Part shown: positions 10,901-18,661 of the stretch, in pieces
Layout: every line of letters starts with the position of its first letter
How positions within the stretch are numbered: position 1 is the first letter of the stretch
Assembly: GCA_016858145.1 (NCBI GenBank)
Contig: JAEHOE010000040.1
Span: 1-64,000, forward strand
Length of the DNA: 64,000 nucleotides
From: Edaphochlamys debaryana
Lineage: Eukaryota; Chlorophyta; Chlorophyceae; Chlamydomonadales
Direction of reading: 5' to 3'
Translations under genes and position numbers: made by a program
Notes under the pieces: generated by a model
The model's database searches: none
Seen by the model: only the letters and a program-made list of their open reading frames with translations
Told to the model about the DNA's origin: nothing

Positions 10901-13900
10901 CCGGCTCCACCACGCCGCCCGGCTCCGCTGTGCCGACGGGCGACACGGAGGCCATCAACCGGCACCTGCAGAGCAAGGACTGCGCCTCGCTGCACTACGT
11001 TGACAACGGCGACCCCAAGCAGGGCGTGGCCTTCCACACGGCCGATGGTGGTCTGGTCTACCCCTCCGGCGTGGCGCCCGACTGCGCCTGCAACCCGTGG
11101 GGCCTGGTGGTCGAGAGCCTGGTCAAGGAGCTGGGGCTGACCACCCGCCCTTGCGACGCTGGCGTGCGCTCGCTCGAGCAGCGCAGCCGGCCGCTCGGCA
11201 TCGTCACCATCCGCACCACGCTCAACCCCGGCACGCCCCAGGAGACCACCTTTGAAGGCGAGTTCCTGGTGGTGCGTGACTCAGCTGCCGAGGGGCTCTT
11301 CAAGGTCCTGTGGGGCGTGCACTTCTTCTGGCTGCACGGCATGGTGCTGGACTACTTCCCGAGCCCACACCTCAAGTTCAGGCCGGGCTTCTACCGAGGT
11401 GACGCGTCCCTGGGCGGCTACGTCAAGCTGATCCCGGCCCCCGCCGAGCTGGGTCAGGCCGCGGCAGCGCTGCGGGCCTGCTACGCCACCGTGCAGCTGC
11501 CGGCAAGCGAGACGGCGGCACGTGAGGTCAAGACCAAGCACTGCAACCGCAAGGTCCCGTTCCTGCCCAAGCAGCTGTTCAAAACCCTGGCTGACTCCGC
11601 GGCCTCCGAGCTCTACGCCTCCGGGGACAGCACAGTCAGGATCTGGAGCACGCCGGAGCCGTCCTACGCGGAGCAGTACAAGCGGTACCTGCACGAGGAG
11701 GAGCGCAAGGCACTCATCATCTATGCCGACCCGGTGCCGCTCAATGACGACAAGCTGGCTGCATACGCGGCCAAGCTCGACGCTCTGCAGCACCAGCTTG
11801 GCCGTATGATGCTGCGGCACGTGACGCGCAGCCTGGACCGGCGGCTGCGACGCCATGCGCGCAGGGAGCTGCGCCGCCAGCAGGAGCGGCGCGCTCTGGC
11901 ACAGATAGAAATAGACCGGACAAGGGAGGAGTACCGCACCATGGCCAAGCGTGAGTTCCTGCGGCGCCGCGCGGAGCGCTGGGCGGCAACGGCAGGCGCC
12001 AAGCCCGCCAAGCCCAAGCTGATGGTGCCGCCCACCAACACCAGCTCAGCGTCTCCGCACCGCTGGCGCCTCAACACGTTCAAGACGTTCACCTTCGCCC
12101 TCACCTGCCTGGTGCTGCTCAGCTGCTGGCGTCTTGCTGACGCTGCCCCGCACTGCGTGCCCCACCCGGCTTACCAGCAGGGGGGGCAGTGGGCGGCTCC
12201 CAGCTGGGCTCAGCTGGAGCTCTCACCCGCCAACAGCTCCCTGGAGGAGGCCATGCATCGCGTGCGCCTCCGCTCCCAATCGACACCGCCGGTGGCAGCG
12301 CCGCCTGGTGGGTCTGCGGCCCCCAGCCCCGCGGCTCCGCTGACGGCTGCCCTCGCCGCTGAGGCCTCTCCTGCCTTCGTCACCACGCCTGACGGCACTC
12401 GGGCCCCGCCCGAGGACTCCGCCTTCGTTAAGCAAGCGGCTGGCTACACCCTCTGCATTCGCCCAGACATGACCGAGGCGGAACGGGACAGCATCAAGGC
12501 CCTCATGCAGAAGTACGACCACCTCTTCGCCCGCAGCCTCAAGGACATCGGCTGCTACCGAGGGGACTTGGGCCCAGTCAAGATCGAGCTCAAGCATGAC
12601 AACCCGATCTTCGAGGCCCCCCGCCGTCACTCTGCTGCTGAGCGCGCAGTCGAAGACGCCAAGTGTCGAGAGCTGCTGGAGGCCGACATCATCGAGCCCT
12701 CCAACTCGACCAAGTACGCGATGAACGTCACCATGCCTGGGAAGAAAGGGCTAGACGGCACCTATGCTTCAGGCGATAAAAGGTACTGCGCCGACGCCCG
12801 GAGGGTCAATGCAGCGAGCGTGCGTGACTACTTCCGTCCCCCAGCGCCGGAGGAGCTGTTCGCGCGGATCTTGGGTGCCAAGTTCATCACGAAGTGTGAC
12901 TGCCGAGCGGCCTTCAATCAGCTGCCCCTGGCCGAGGAGGACCGCGACAAGACCTCCTTCTGGTGGTGCAACACGCTCTATCGCTACAAGCGCTTGATGT
13001 ACGGGGCCGTCAATGCTACGGCAGCTTGGCAGCGAGTGCTTAGTCATCACGTACGGCAGTACGGCCTGCAGGACGTAGTACATATCTTTGTGGACGACGC
13101 AGCAGTAACAGGCAGTACAGCGGAGGAGCATGAGCAAAATCTGGCTCGGTTTCTCACCATGCTCGCCGACATCAACATCAAGCTGCACCCGGACAAAACC
13201 GTGGTGGCGGCTGACAAGATAGAGTTCTTGGGACACATGATCAGCGCGGATGGGCTTCGCCCAGTCCAGGCTAAGATAGCAGCTATCCAAGCCATCCAGC
13301 CCCCTCGCTCGCTCACCGAGCTCCAGTCTCTCCTCGGCATGTGCAACTACTACCGTTGTTACATCCCTGACTTCGCCTGCATCGCCAGCCCCCTCTACGA
13401 GCTGACCAAGAAGGGCGTGGTCTGGGGCACCGAGACCTGGCAGCCCAAGCACCAGGAGGTGCTGGATCGGCTCAAGGCCGAATTTGCCACCAACAACCGC
13501 CTGCTGCGCAACCCTGACCCCAACCGTGAGCTTATCCTCCATACGGACTTCTCCAACGTGGGCATCAGCGCCGTGCTGGGTCAGCTGGACGATGATGGCA
13601 ACGAGTACATGTGCGCCTGCATCTCCCGCTCCCTCAACCAGCATGAGCGCAACTACACGTCATACAAGGGTGAGATGCTGGCGGCCTGCTGGGCAATGAA
13701 GATGTTACGCCCCTACCTGCTGGGCTGGCGCTTCACCCTGGTGACCGACCACGCGCCGCTGCTTTGGCTCATGGAGAATCAAAACCTAGTAGGGCAGTAC
13801 GCGCGCTGGGCCCTCCTCATGCAAGAATACGACTTTAACGTGGCACACCGCCCAGGCAAGCTGCACCACAACGCTGACACCCTCAGCCGCTCGCCCATGC

Positions 13901-16900
13901 CTTCGAGCGCTGACGGCTCGGGCGCGCGGATGGACGAGGACTCTGACCCTCGTCCGCCGGTGCCCAAGCTGGTCCCGTATCCCACCGTAACGCCTGCAGC
14001 GCAGCCCACCGTCCTCATGTCAGCTGTCCAAGCCCTGGCGCAGCGCGCCCGGGAGGACTTCTTGGTCCTGGCAGCCGTGACGGGGCAGGGCTCTGCCCTC
14101 ACGCTCTCTCCAGATGAGCTGCTGGCTGGCGGCAACGGCACGGCCTCTGACGCCATTGAGAGACCCTCAGACCCGGACTGCACTGCTGCGCAGCTCCAGA
14201 CCCGGCTAGCCAACGTTATAGCCAACCGCATCGTACGTGAAGCCAGGGACGCGCTGCGCGCGCTTCCCCTGCCTAGCCCTCGGCCTCGCCGCACGGGCAA
14301 CGGCACCACGGTTTCCCTCGACACCAGCCTGCTCTCCCACCATTTCTTGGAGCGGGCGTTCACCGACGGGCTGGTGGTAGTCGAGTGCGGCACCTCTGCC
14401 GCCACGGGCCTCGAGGCCTGCCTCAGGGCAGGCTGGACGGTGCGCGAGTACCACGCCTGGGGCGCGCCGGAGGAGGAGCGGGCGCTGCTGCGCCGCCGTC
14501 TGGGCTGGCTCCGTGCTTCCTTTCCCCGCCAAATCCGCGGCTCCGCCGTGGAGGCGCCCTGGGCAGCCCTGCCGCCGGGCCCCCTCAGCAACGAGCACCT
14601 GCTCAACGCCTCCGCCAACGCTGGGCAACAGTGGCTCGTGCTGGCCAACCTGGACTCCTACCGGGTCCCGCCCGAGCGAGTCTTGGACCTACTCGGCCGT
14701 CTTCAGGAGCTGCAGCCCCGCCTTCCCCCGGGTTACCTTCTGGAGGGCAACCTGCCAACGACCGAGGACACGCCCTTCGGCAATGGTCTGACTTTAGACA
14801 CGGCCTTGCTGGGTAGGCCCCAGCATTCGCTGCGGGACTACTACACCAACTTAGCCGCCATCGAGCACCTGCGGCGCATCGTCACCAACGGCGCCTGGGC
14901 CCCGAGCAACCTCGCAGCCTCTGACGCCCTGCCGTCGCGTCAGTTGCCCATCTGCGAGGCGCTTCTCGGCCCCCCCTTCGCCGCATGCGACGTGCCGGGC
15001 CGCACGGTCACGGTCCTGCCCCCAGGTGACCTGCGCGCCATGGAATTTCCCACCATCCGTTCAGCACCGCCGTCGCCGCTGGACCCAGAGGAGATCTGCA
15101 CCGTCTCAGGCCTCGAACCCGCTTCCCTGCTGGAGCCACGAGAGGATGGCACCCTCGTCGTCCCGACGGCCCCCGAAGCAGTACTCTTAGGCCTCCAAGC
15201 GCCGGCGGCCGCCCGCCTCTTCACGGGTGCGCAGGCCCTGCAGCGCGCCTTCATAACCCCACACCACATGGCCCGGATGCCTCCACTTCAGGCACCGCCG
15301 GCTGCCCCGCTGGGGGGGGGTGAGGAGCGTCAACACAACTATGCAGCGGCCCAGCCTGCGGCCCTGATCACCGGCGCCGTACAGCGCAACCAGACCAACG
15401 AGCGCTGGACTTCTGCCCTAATCTCCGACGTCGCCGCCATTGCCGATCGTCAGGAGCTTGGAGCTGGACGCTACTGTGATCCCTGGGAGGACAAGCCGCT
15501 GCTGCATTACCTTTCGCAAGGCATCTGCCCCGCGGGCCTTGGAGGTGAGGCAGCCAGGCGCGTGGCGCGCCAAGCCATCAACTACCGGTACGATGAGCGC
15601 GTCAAGCGCCTCTATCGCCGCATGCCTAACGCCACCATGCGTGAGGTGCCCCCACCTGAGCAACGCCAAGCCATCATTGAGGAGGCACATCACCGCTTGG
15701 GCCACTGGGGCGCTCGCCGCACGCTCTGCCTGATCCAGAACGGCTACTGGTGGCAAGGTATGTCTAGAGATGTTGAGTATGTTGTACAGCGCTGCGCGCT
15801 CTGCGACCGTGCCAACACTACAGGCAACGTGACCCCTCCGGAGCTGCACCCTCTGCCAATCCGAGGGCCCTTCTTTCGCTGGCACGTTGACCTGGCAGGC
15901 CCCCTCACCGCCACGCAGTCGGGCTACCGGTATGTGATGGTGTGCGTGGAGTCCTGGACCAAGCACGTGGAGATGATTCCGCTGCGAGACAAGAGCTCAG
16001 AGGAGGTGGCCAACGCTTTCCTCGCCAACGTCCTGGCCCGCTTCTCTGCCCCGGCGGAGGTGGTCACGGACGGCGGCTCGGAGTTCCAGGGAGCCTTCGC
16101 TGCCCTGCTTGAACAGTGCTTTATCGACCACCGGACTACTTCGCCCAATCACCCACAGTCCAACGGTGCGGCTGAGCGAGTAGTGCAGATTTGCAAGCGG
16201 TCGCTTCGCAAATACTGTGCGCAGAACGTCTCTGCTGAGAAGTGGGACGACTACCTACCCTGGATCCTGCTGGGCTACCGTTGCTCCCCGCAGAAGTCGA
16301 CCGGCAAGTCCCCCTTCGAGCTTATGTACGGGGCCCCGCCCATGGTACCTCTGGGCGCCCAGGAGCTCTGGGCTGAGGCCATAGATCCCGATCTCGACCC
16401 CCAGCGGGCGGATCAACTCGTGATGCTGCGTGCGCATAACGTGCAGCAAGCCGCCCCCTTCAACGGCCACAACCTGCTCACGGCGCAGTGGCGCGACCGT
16501 CACAACTACGCGCGCGTGAGGGCCGGTGGCTACAAGCCCCGGTTCACCAAGTTTAACGTGGGCGACTACGTGTACGTCATCCTGCGCAATCAGAACAACA
16601 CGCTCCAGCTCCCTGTCCGCGACACGGTGCTGCGCATCGTCGCTGTCAGCGCTGAAGGCGTGGCCACCCTCACCGGTAGGGACGGCACCACGCGCAAGGA
16701 GCACGTCAGCAACCTCGCCCCCTGTCACCTCCAAGACTTGGACCCGATCATAGATCCCCGCATCGCCATCCCTCCGCTGGATCTGCCATGCGAGATCTGC
16801 GCCTTCCCAGGCGACGAGTCTAAGATGGTCATGTGCGACGGCTGTGGCACAGGATGGCACCTGTACTGCCTCCAGCCGCCGCTCAGGTCAGTGCCCCGCG

Positions 16901-17925
16901 GCACCTGGGCCTGCCCTGACTGCCACGCCCGCGGCGTGACCCCGTCAACCATCAACCAGCAACCCGCGCCCGCACCCCGCGAGGCGCCGGCGCCACAGCT
17001 GTTCCCCAACGCCCAGGGCCGTCAGCGCATCGCTGAAGCCCAGGCGCTCGAGGGAGCCGCCTGCGCCCGCAAGGTCCGTGACCCCGCCACCAACGCTCTC
17101 GTGGAGCGCCGGGGCACCTTGCACCACACCACTGCCGAACCGCGCAACCGCCCCATCGAGGCGCGCTACACCGACGGCACCGTGGAGCGGCTGACTCTGC
17201 GTGCGGCTAAGGGCTGCGCCCTCCCGTCAGCCACGGTCCTCTCTGTCGCCACCGGGGCCCCGCCCTTGGCGTTGCCTGACCACTGGGACCTCTCCTCTGC
17301 GAGCGCCCGAGCCGCTGCCCTCTTGCAGCTCCGCTCGGTGCCCGAACTGGCCGCCAGCATGCCGGAGACCCTCTCGCACGCGGTCACACCCGCGCCTACT
17401 AAGGAGGCTTTGAGCTCGCTCCTGGACTATCTGGACGCTAGCCGCTCACCGGTCATTCTGGACCCCTGCGCCGGTGACGAAACCTTGGCCCTGGCGCTGC
17501 GTGCCCGCGGCTACACCGTCAGCGCGAACCAGGGCCGGGCCAACACCGCATCCGGCTGGCCCAAGCTCGACCCGCTGCAACCGGGTACCTACCGCCGCCT
17601 CGCCACGCCCGGCGAGTCCTGGCTCATCATCTCGGCTCCACACCCGGAGCTGCTGCCCTTCTGGTTGCCCCTGACCATCGCCATGGTCCCACTGGTCGCG
17701 GCCTTCATCCCACGGCGCTTGCTAACGGCCCCGCCGCCTGCTTGGGCTGCACTTCTTACCCGCCTTCTGGACGAGGAGAGGCTGGCTGTCATCACTGGAG
17801 AATCCTGCGGATACGTTGGCGGAAAGCCTGGAGCTTGGCTGATTGTGTTTCGGGATGGAACGATGAAAGCGCAGCTGATGCGAGGAATTGGGAGGGGACG
17901 CGCCGAGCATTGGGTGCACGCGTAG
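7915..17925 (+). CDS. Retroelement gag-pol polyprotein with PHD finger and methyltransferase-like domains
   Basis: One open frame of 3336 codons. Residues 1-900: Gag-like, with Gln/Gly and Pro/Tyr-rich parts and a possible Cys/His knuckle (CTYHAC, nt 9800). About 1050-1135: a retropepsin-like region with DCA (D1056) in place of DTG. About 1375-1395: a hydrophobic segment. About 1590-1800: reverse transcriptase with FVDD (1725-1728). About 1875-1960: RNase H (D1878, E1920, D1945). About 2145-2320: a region like a C5-cytosine methyltransferase. About 2590-2630: integrase HHCC zinc domain, then the DDE core (D2659, D2719, E2754). 2959-3000: PHD finger (CEIC, CDGC, HLYC, CPDC). About 3180-3320: a Rossmann-like DPCAG segment. 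The start is uncertain: ATG 7915 lies inside the terminal repeat and later ATGs exist. Lack of stops suggests recent activity. Confidence 0.92.
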   Translation: MLHALPSLLPVEAVSVLPCRQSTRSASPLGVRQSPFSSRESWATPLALARNFAPVFRSRYAQWTAHHLVTPGLRPRCDLAPRTASERAGAQATSGSSEGVVTVASPVGKRPPPAADRASRYRDRVERQEEDLPIHRFAELHNARNAGVPPKSPPTSPGRGRAPAQASLLHGNPLFEQQPTGNAGAGASTSGGSDVTHHARAPSAGTATALAGNNNVVAAIAQTGGGAAGGQAGPSHVSANPLHAPQPGAAGALPAVAGGPGLRPGSNPSSSSSSSDGGEPPPLGQPLLPLAPAPQAVQAGQAAPDPDSEDEMSNKHVPVFDSINKSLPAFLAATHSWRLGWEMTSRGDNTCKLCRLWLAGIAGGQGPDGSVRLFTVTQHWVNTKGLPRLLRHRVEFDAAIAAMNPQPVPLPDYVGQALPPGLLDAMDYVIALLREDYGRDDPAAKADYEKFEIWTTEDPTAAGSRYLAIVSVLSLVTYPRRTRTERWLLAVVKSHWVKAAVMNEHIKLGYRGKADDDPTAWDVEWCISECQNVYVCFRSDQAEVDRLAPKKVRALATAAGPVGESTAASHSDFARLSAQLDSMALAIHGPNNGNRPFGNQQQLQSPAGKMRQRWPKEAPGPVTGSKGPCTYHACVNGPRAKSHSLDFCSENAKAGNPTALQGYPASVDMGQAWEKLLRQNPQFAAPQQQQQQGGNQQGGKPQGGSKQEYVKAKDNNRGKGRVNAYAAKTDSPASQAPAAAPLVAFHAPYGYAPYPYAQPPPMYGYPPSAYGGHGPQQLPAPSAGQHAAAFASAASYRGTPPPSHVSAQSHGWLMGHGAPPYAYPPPPSYAPSTSSALATDTLSVAQQPFGTFITRVDGTAGATVLATSSSASVSKLGGGMSSLGTSVQTAAPARTRLQWPIPAVALNTAREPMPAGFRQSQAASLPSSIRVPLVEYCSIQIYLDGSCSVRVSGATGTTILTAIGDLMNVVKAQIRPSPTDTAPNATFACSSTAASAGSTTPPGSAVPTGDTEAINRHLQSKDCASLHYVDNGDPKQGVAFHTADGGLVYPSGVAPDCACNPWGLVVESLVKELGLTTRPCDAGVRSLEQRSRPLGIVTIRTTLNPGTPQETTFEGEFLVVRDSAAEGLFKVLWGVHFFWLHGMVLDYFPSPHLKFRPGFYRGDASLGGYVKLIPAPAELGQAAAALRACYATVQLPASETAAREVKTKHCNRKVPFLPKQLFKTLADSAASELYASGDSTVRIWSTPEPSYAEQYKRYLHEEERKALIIYADPVPLNDDKLAAYAAKLDALQHQLGRMMLRHVTRSLDRRLRRHARRELRRQQERRALAQIEIDRTREEYRTMAKREFLRRRAERWAATAGAKPAKPKLMVPPTNTSSASPHRWRLNTFKTFTFALTCLVLLSCWRLADAAPHCVPHPAYQQGGQWAAPSWAQLELSPANSSLEEAMHRVRLRSQSTPPVAAPPGGSAAPSPAAPLTAALAAEASPAFVTTPDGTRAPPEDSAFVKQAAGYTLCIRPDMTEAERDSIKALMQKYDHLFARSLKDIGCYRGDLGPVKIELKHDNPIFEAPRRHSAAERAVEDAKCRELLEADIIEPSNSTKYAMNVTMPGKKGLDGTYASGDKRYCADARRVNAASVRDYFRPPAPEELFARILGAKFITKCDCRAAFNQLPLAEEDRDKTSFWWCNTLYRYKRLMYGAVNATAAWQRVLSHHVRQYGLQDVVHIFVDDAAVTGSTAEEHEQNLARFLTMLADINIKLHPDKTVVAADKIEFLGHMISADGLRPVQAKIAAIQAIQPPRSLTELQSLLGMCNYYRCYIPDFACIASPLYELTKKGVVWGTETWQPKHQEVLDRLKAEFATNNRLLRNPDPNRELILHTDFSNVGISAVLGQLDDDGNEYMCACISRSLNQHERNYTSYKGEMLAACWAMKMLRPYLLGWRFTLVTDHAPLLWLMENQNLVGQYARWALLMQEYDFNVAHRPGKLHHNADTLSRSPMPSSADGSGARMDEDSDPRPPVPKLVPYPTVTPAAQPTVLMSAVQALAQRAREDFLVLAAVTGQGSALTLSPDELLAGGNGTASDAIERPSDPDCTAAQLQTRLANVIANRIVREARDALRALPLPSPRPRRTGNGTTVSLDTSLLSHHFLERAFTDGLVVVECGTSAATGLEACLRAGWTVREYHAWGAPEEERALLRRRLGWLRASFPRQIRGSAVEAPWAALPPGPLSNEHLLNASANAGQQWLVLANLDSYRVPPERVLDLLGRLQELQPRLPPGYLLEGNLPTTEDTPFGNGLTLDTALLGRPQHSLRDYYTNLAAIEHLRRIVTNGAWAPSNLAASDALPSRQLPICEALLGPPFAACDVPGRTVTVLPPGDLRAMEFPTIRSAPPSPLDPEEICTVSGLEPASLLEPREDGTLVVPTAPEAVLLGLQAPAAARLFTGAQALQRAFITPHHMARMPPLQAPPAAPLGGGEERQHNYAAAQPAALITGAVQRNQTNERWTSALISDVAAIADRQELGAGRYCDPWEDKPLLHYLSQGICPAGLGGEAARRVARQAINYRYDERVKRLYRRMPNATMREVPPPEQRQAIIEEAHHRLGHWGARRTLCLIQNGYWWQGMSRDVEYVVQRCALCDRANTTGNVTPPELHPLPIRGPFFRWHVDLAGPLTATQSGYRYVMVCVESWTKHVEMIPLRDKSSEEVANAFLANVLARFSAPAEVVTDGGSEFQGAFAALLEQCFIDHRTTSPNHPQSNGAAERVVQICKRSLRKYCAQNVSAEKWDDYLPWILLGYRCSPQKSTGKSPFELMYGAPPMVPLGAQELWAEAIDPDLDPQRADQLVMLRAHNVQQAAPFNGHNLLTAQWRDRHNYARVRAGGYKPRFTKFNVGDYVYVILRNQNNTLQLPVRDTVLRIVAVSAEGVATLTGRDGTTRKEHVSNLAPCHLQDLDPIIDPRIAIPPLDLPCEICAFPGDESKMVMCDGCGTGWHLYCLQPPLRSVPRGTWACPDCHARGVTPSTINQQPAPAPREAPAPQLFPNAQGRQRIAEAQALEGAACARKVRDPATNALVERRGTLHHTTAEPRNRPIEARYTDGTVERLTLRAAKGCALPSATVLSVATGAPPLALPDHWDLSSASARAAALLQLRSVPELAASMPETLSHAVTPAPTKEALSSLLDYLDASRSPVILDPCAGDETLALALRARGYTVSANQGRANTASGWPKLDPLQPGTYRRLATPGESWLIISAPHPELLPFWLPLTIAMVPLVAAFIPRRLLTAPPPAWAALLTRLLDEERLAVITGESCGYVGGKPGAWLIVFRDGTMKAQLMRGIGRGRAEHWVHA
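8070..8081 (+). promoter_or_regulatory. Putative primer-binding site for self-priming
   Basis: TGCTCCCGTCTT starts at the first base after A1. It is the exact reverse complement of AAGACGGGAGCA at 7844-7855 in A1. If the transcript is cleaved after 7855, its 3' end would pair at 8070 and the first base copied would be 8069, the end of A1. That is the geometry known for the Tf1/sushi self-primed elements. I saw no clear tRNA-complementary site here. Confidence 0.65.
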
Positions 17926-18132
17926 CTGAGGAGGTGTAGCCTGGGTTATGAGTCTTGCAGGCTGTCGCTTGGCAGAGACCGTTCGCATGGTAGGAGCTAA
18001 GCCACTGGGGTCGGCTGGAGGAGATTGTTGTCTGCCGTTGAGCGAACTGCTTCTGACTTAGGAGTATGGCTTCGAGCCGGTTTCGACTGCGTGCTTTTCT
18101 GTAGGGGTGAGCTCTATTGGCTCTGAGCCGCC

Positions 18133-18143
18133 AAGGGGGGGAG
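18133..18143 (+). promoter_or_regulatory. Polypurine tract
   Basis: AAGGGGGGGAG is the only purine run near the 3' end of the element. It lies directly before (and overlaps by two bases) repeat B1, not repeat A2. It is the expected plus-strand primer, so by reverse-transcription logic the 3' terminal repeat begins at B1. Confidence 0.6.
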
Positions 18144-18191
18144 TCTTCCCAGCCGGCATCGGTATGCCACGAACCATAGTGTGTCCTGACA
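18142..18191 (+). repeat. Terminal repeat B1
   Basis: 50 bp, identical to B2 (18608-18657), ending CTGACA. It is separated from A2 by the dinucleotide GC. No B copy exists at the 5' end of the element. Confidence 0.9.
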
Positions 18192-18193
18192 GC

Positions 18194-18607
18194 TGACAGA
18201 GCACAGTATCGTCGCTGCCACACTATCGTAGGAGTTCGGTGGTTGCTGGCAGTTGTGGAGCTTGACAAGGGAGAACGACCTGTGTGTGCGCCATGCACTT
18301 GTATGGTACAGCATGCATGCTGTACGGCAGCCTCATTCCGCCCGCGGTGAGGATAGGCTAGCGCTCAGCTCCCGTCTCGTTAAGACGGGAGCACCGCTTC
18401 ATACGCCGCTTCATACGCCGCTTCATGCGTACTGAGACCTGTAACGTCAGAGTTGTTGCATGCCTTGCCTTCTCTACTGCCAGTCGAAGCAGTCTCTGTG
18501 CTACCCTGTCGACAATCTACTCGGAGCGCGTCTCCGCTCGGCGTCCGTCAGTCGCCGTTCTCCAGCCGCGAGTCCTGGGCTACGCCCTTGGCCTTAGCTC
18601 GCAATTT
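18194..18607 (+). repeat. Terminal repeat A2 (3' copy)
   Basis: 414 bp, identical by eye to A1 over the whole length, flanked on both sides by B copies. Confidence 0.95.
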
Positions 18608-18657
18608 AGTCTTCCCAGCCGGCATCGGTATGCCACGAACCATAGTGTGTCCTGACA
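18608..18657 (+). repeat. Terminal repeat B2, right end of the element
   Basis: Second copy of the 50-bp B repeat. Its last bases CTGACA form the integrated end next to the target duplication. Confidence 0.9.
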
Positions 18658-18661
18658 CGCT
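18658..18661. repeat. Target-site duplication, right (CGCT)
   Basis: Right-hand copy of the 4-bp duplication. It is followed by the same CTAGAGCAAGG that follows the empty site at 4360. Confidence 0.95.

Larger units (their letters stand above)
7656..18657 (+). mobile_element. Ty3/gypsy-type retroelement with split terminal repeats
   Basis: The 11,002-bp element starts TGACAG and ends CTGACA, and is flanked by the 4-bp direct duplication CGCT (7652-7655 and 18658-18661). The undivided site is visible at 4356-4359, so the boundaries are certain. The order is A1 (7656-8069), one polyprotein frame, a purine tract, B1 (18142-18191), a GC dinucleotide, A2 (18194-18607), B2 (18608-18657). A1 and A2 look identical over 414 bp, and the frame is unbroken, so insertion is recent. 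The domain order (protease, RT, RNase H, integrase) is that of Metaviridae. I recall that C. reinhardtii REM1 is a Ty3/gypsy element with a PHD finger; whether this is the same family needs a search. Confidence 0.95.

Noticed and set aside
8986..11037. 683-codon minus-strand ORF inside the retroelement
   Set aside because: Arg/Gly/Val-rich antisense shadow of Gag with no domain; only the plus frame encodes recognisable proteins.
7656..18657. Classifying the element as DIRS/PAT because of split repeats
   Set aside because: No tyrosine recombinase is seen; a zinc-binding HHCC plus DDE integrase and a 4-bp target duplication are present.
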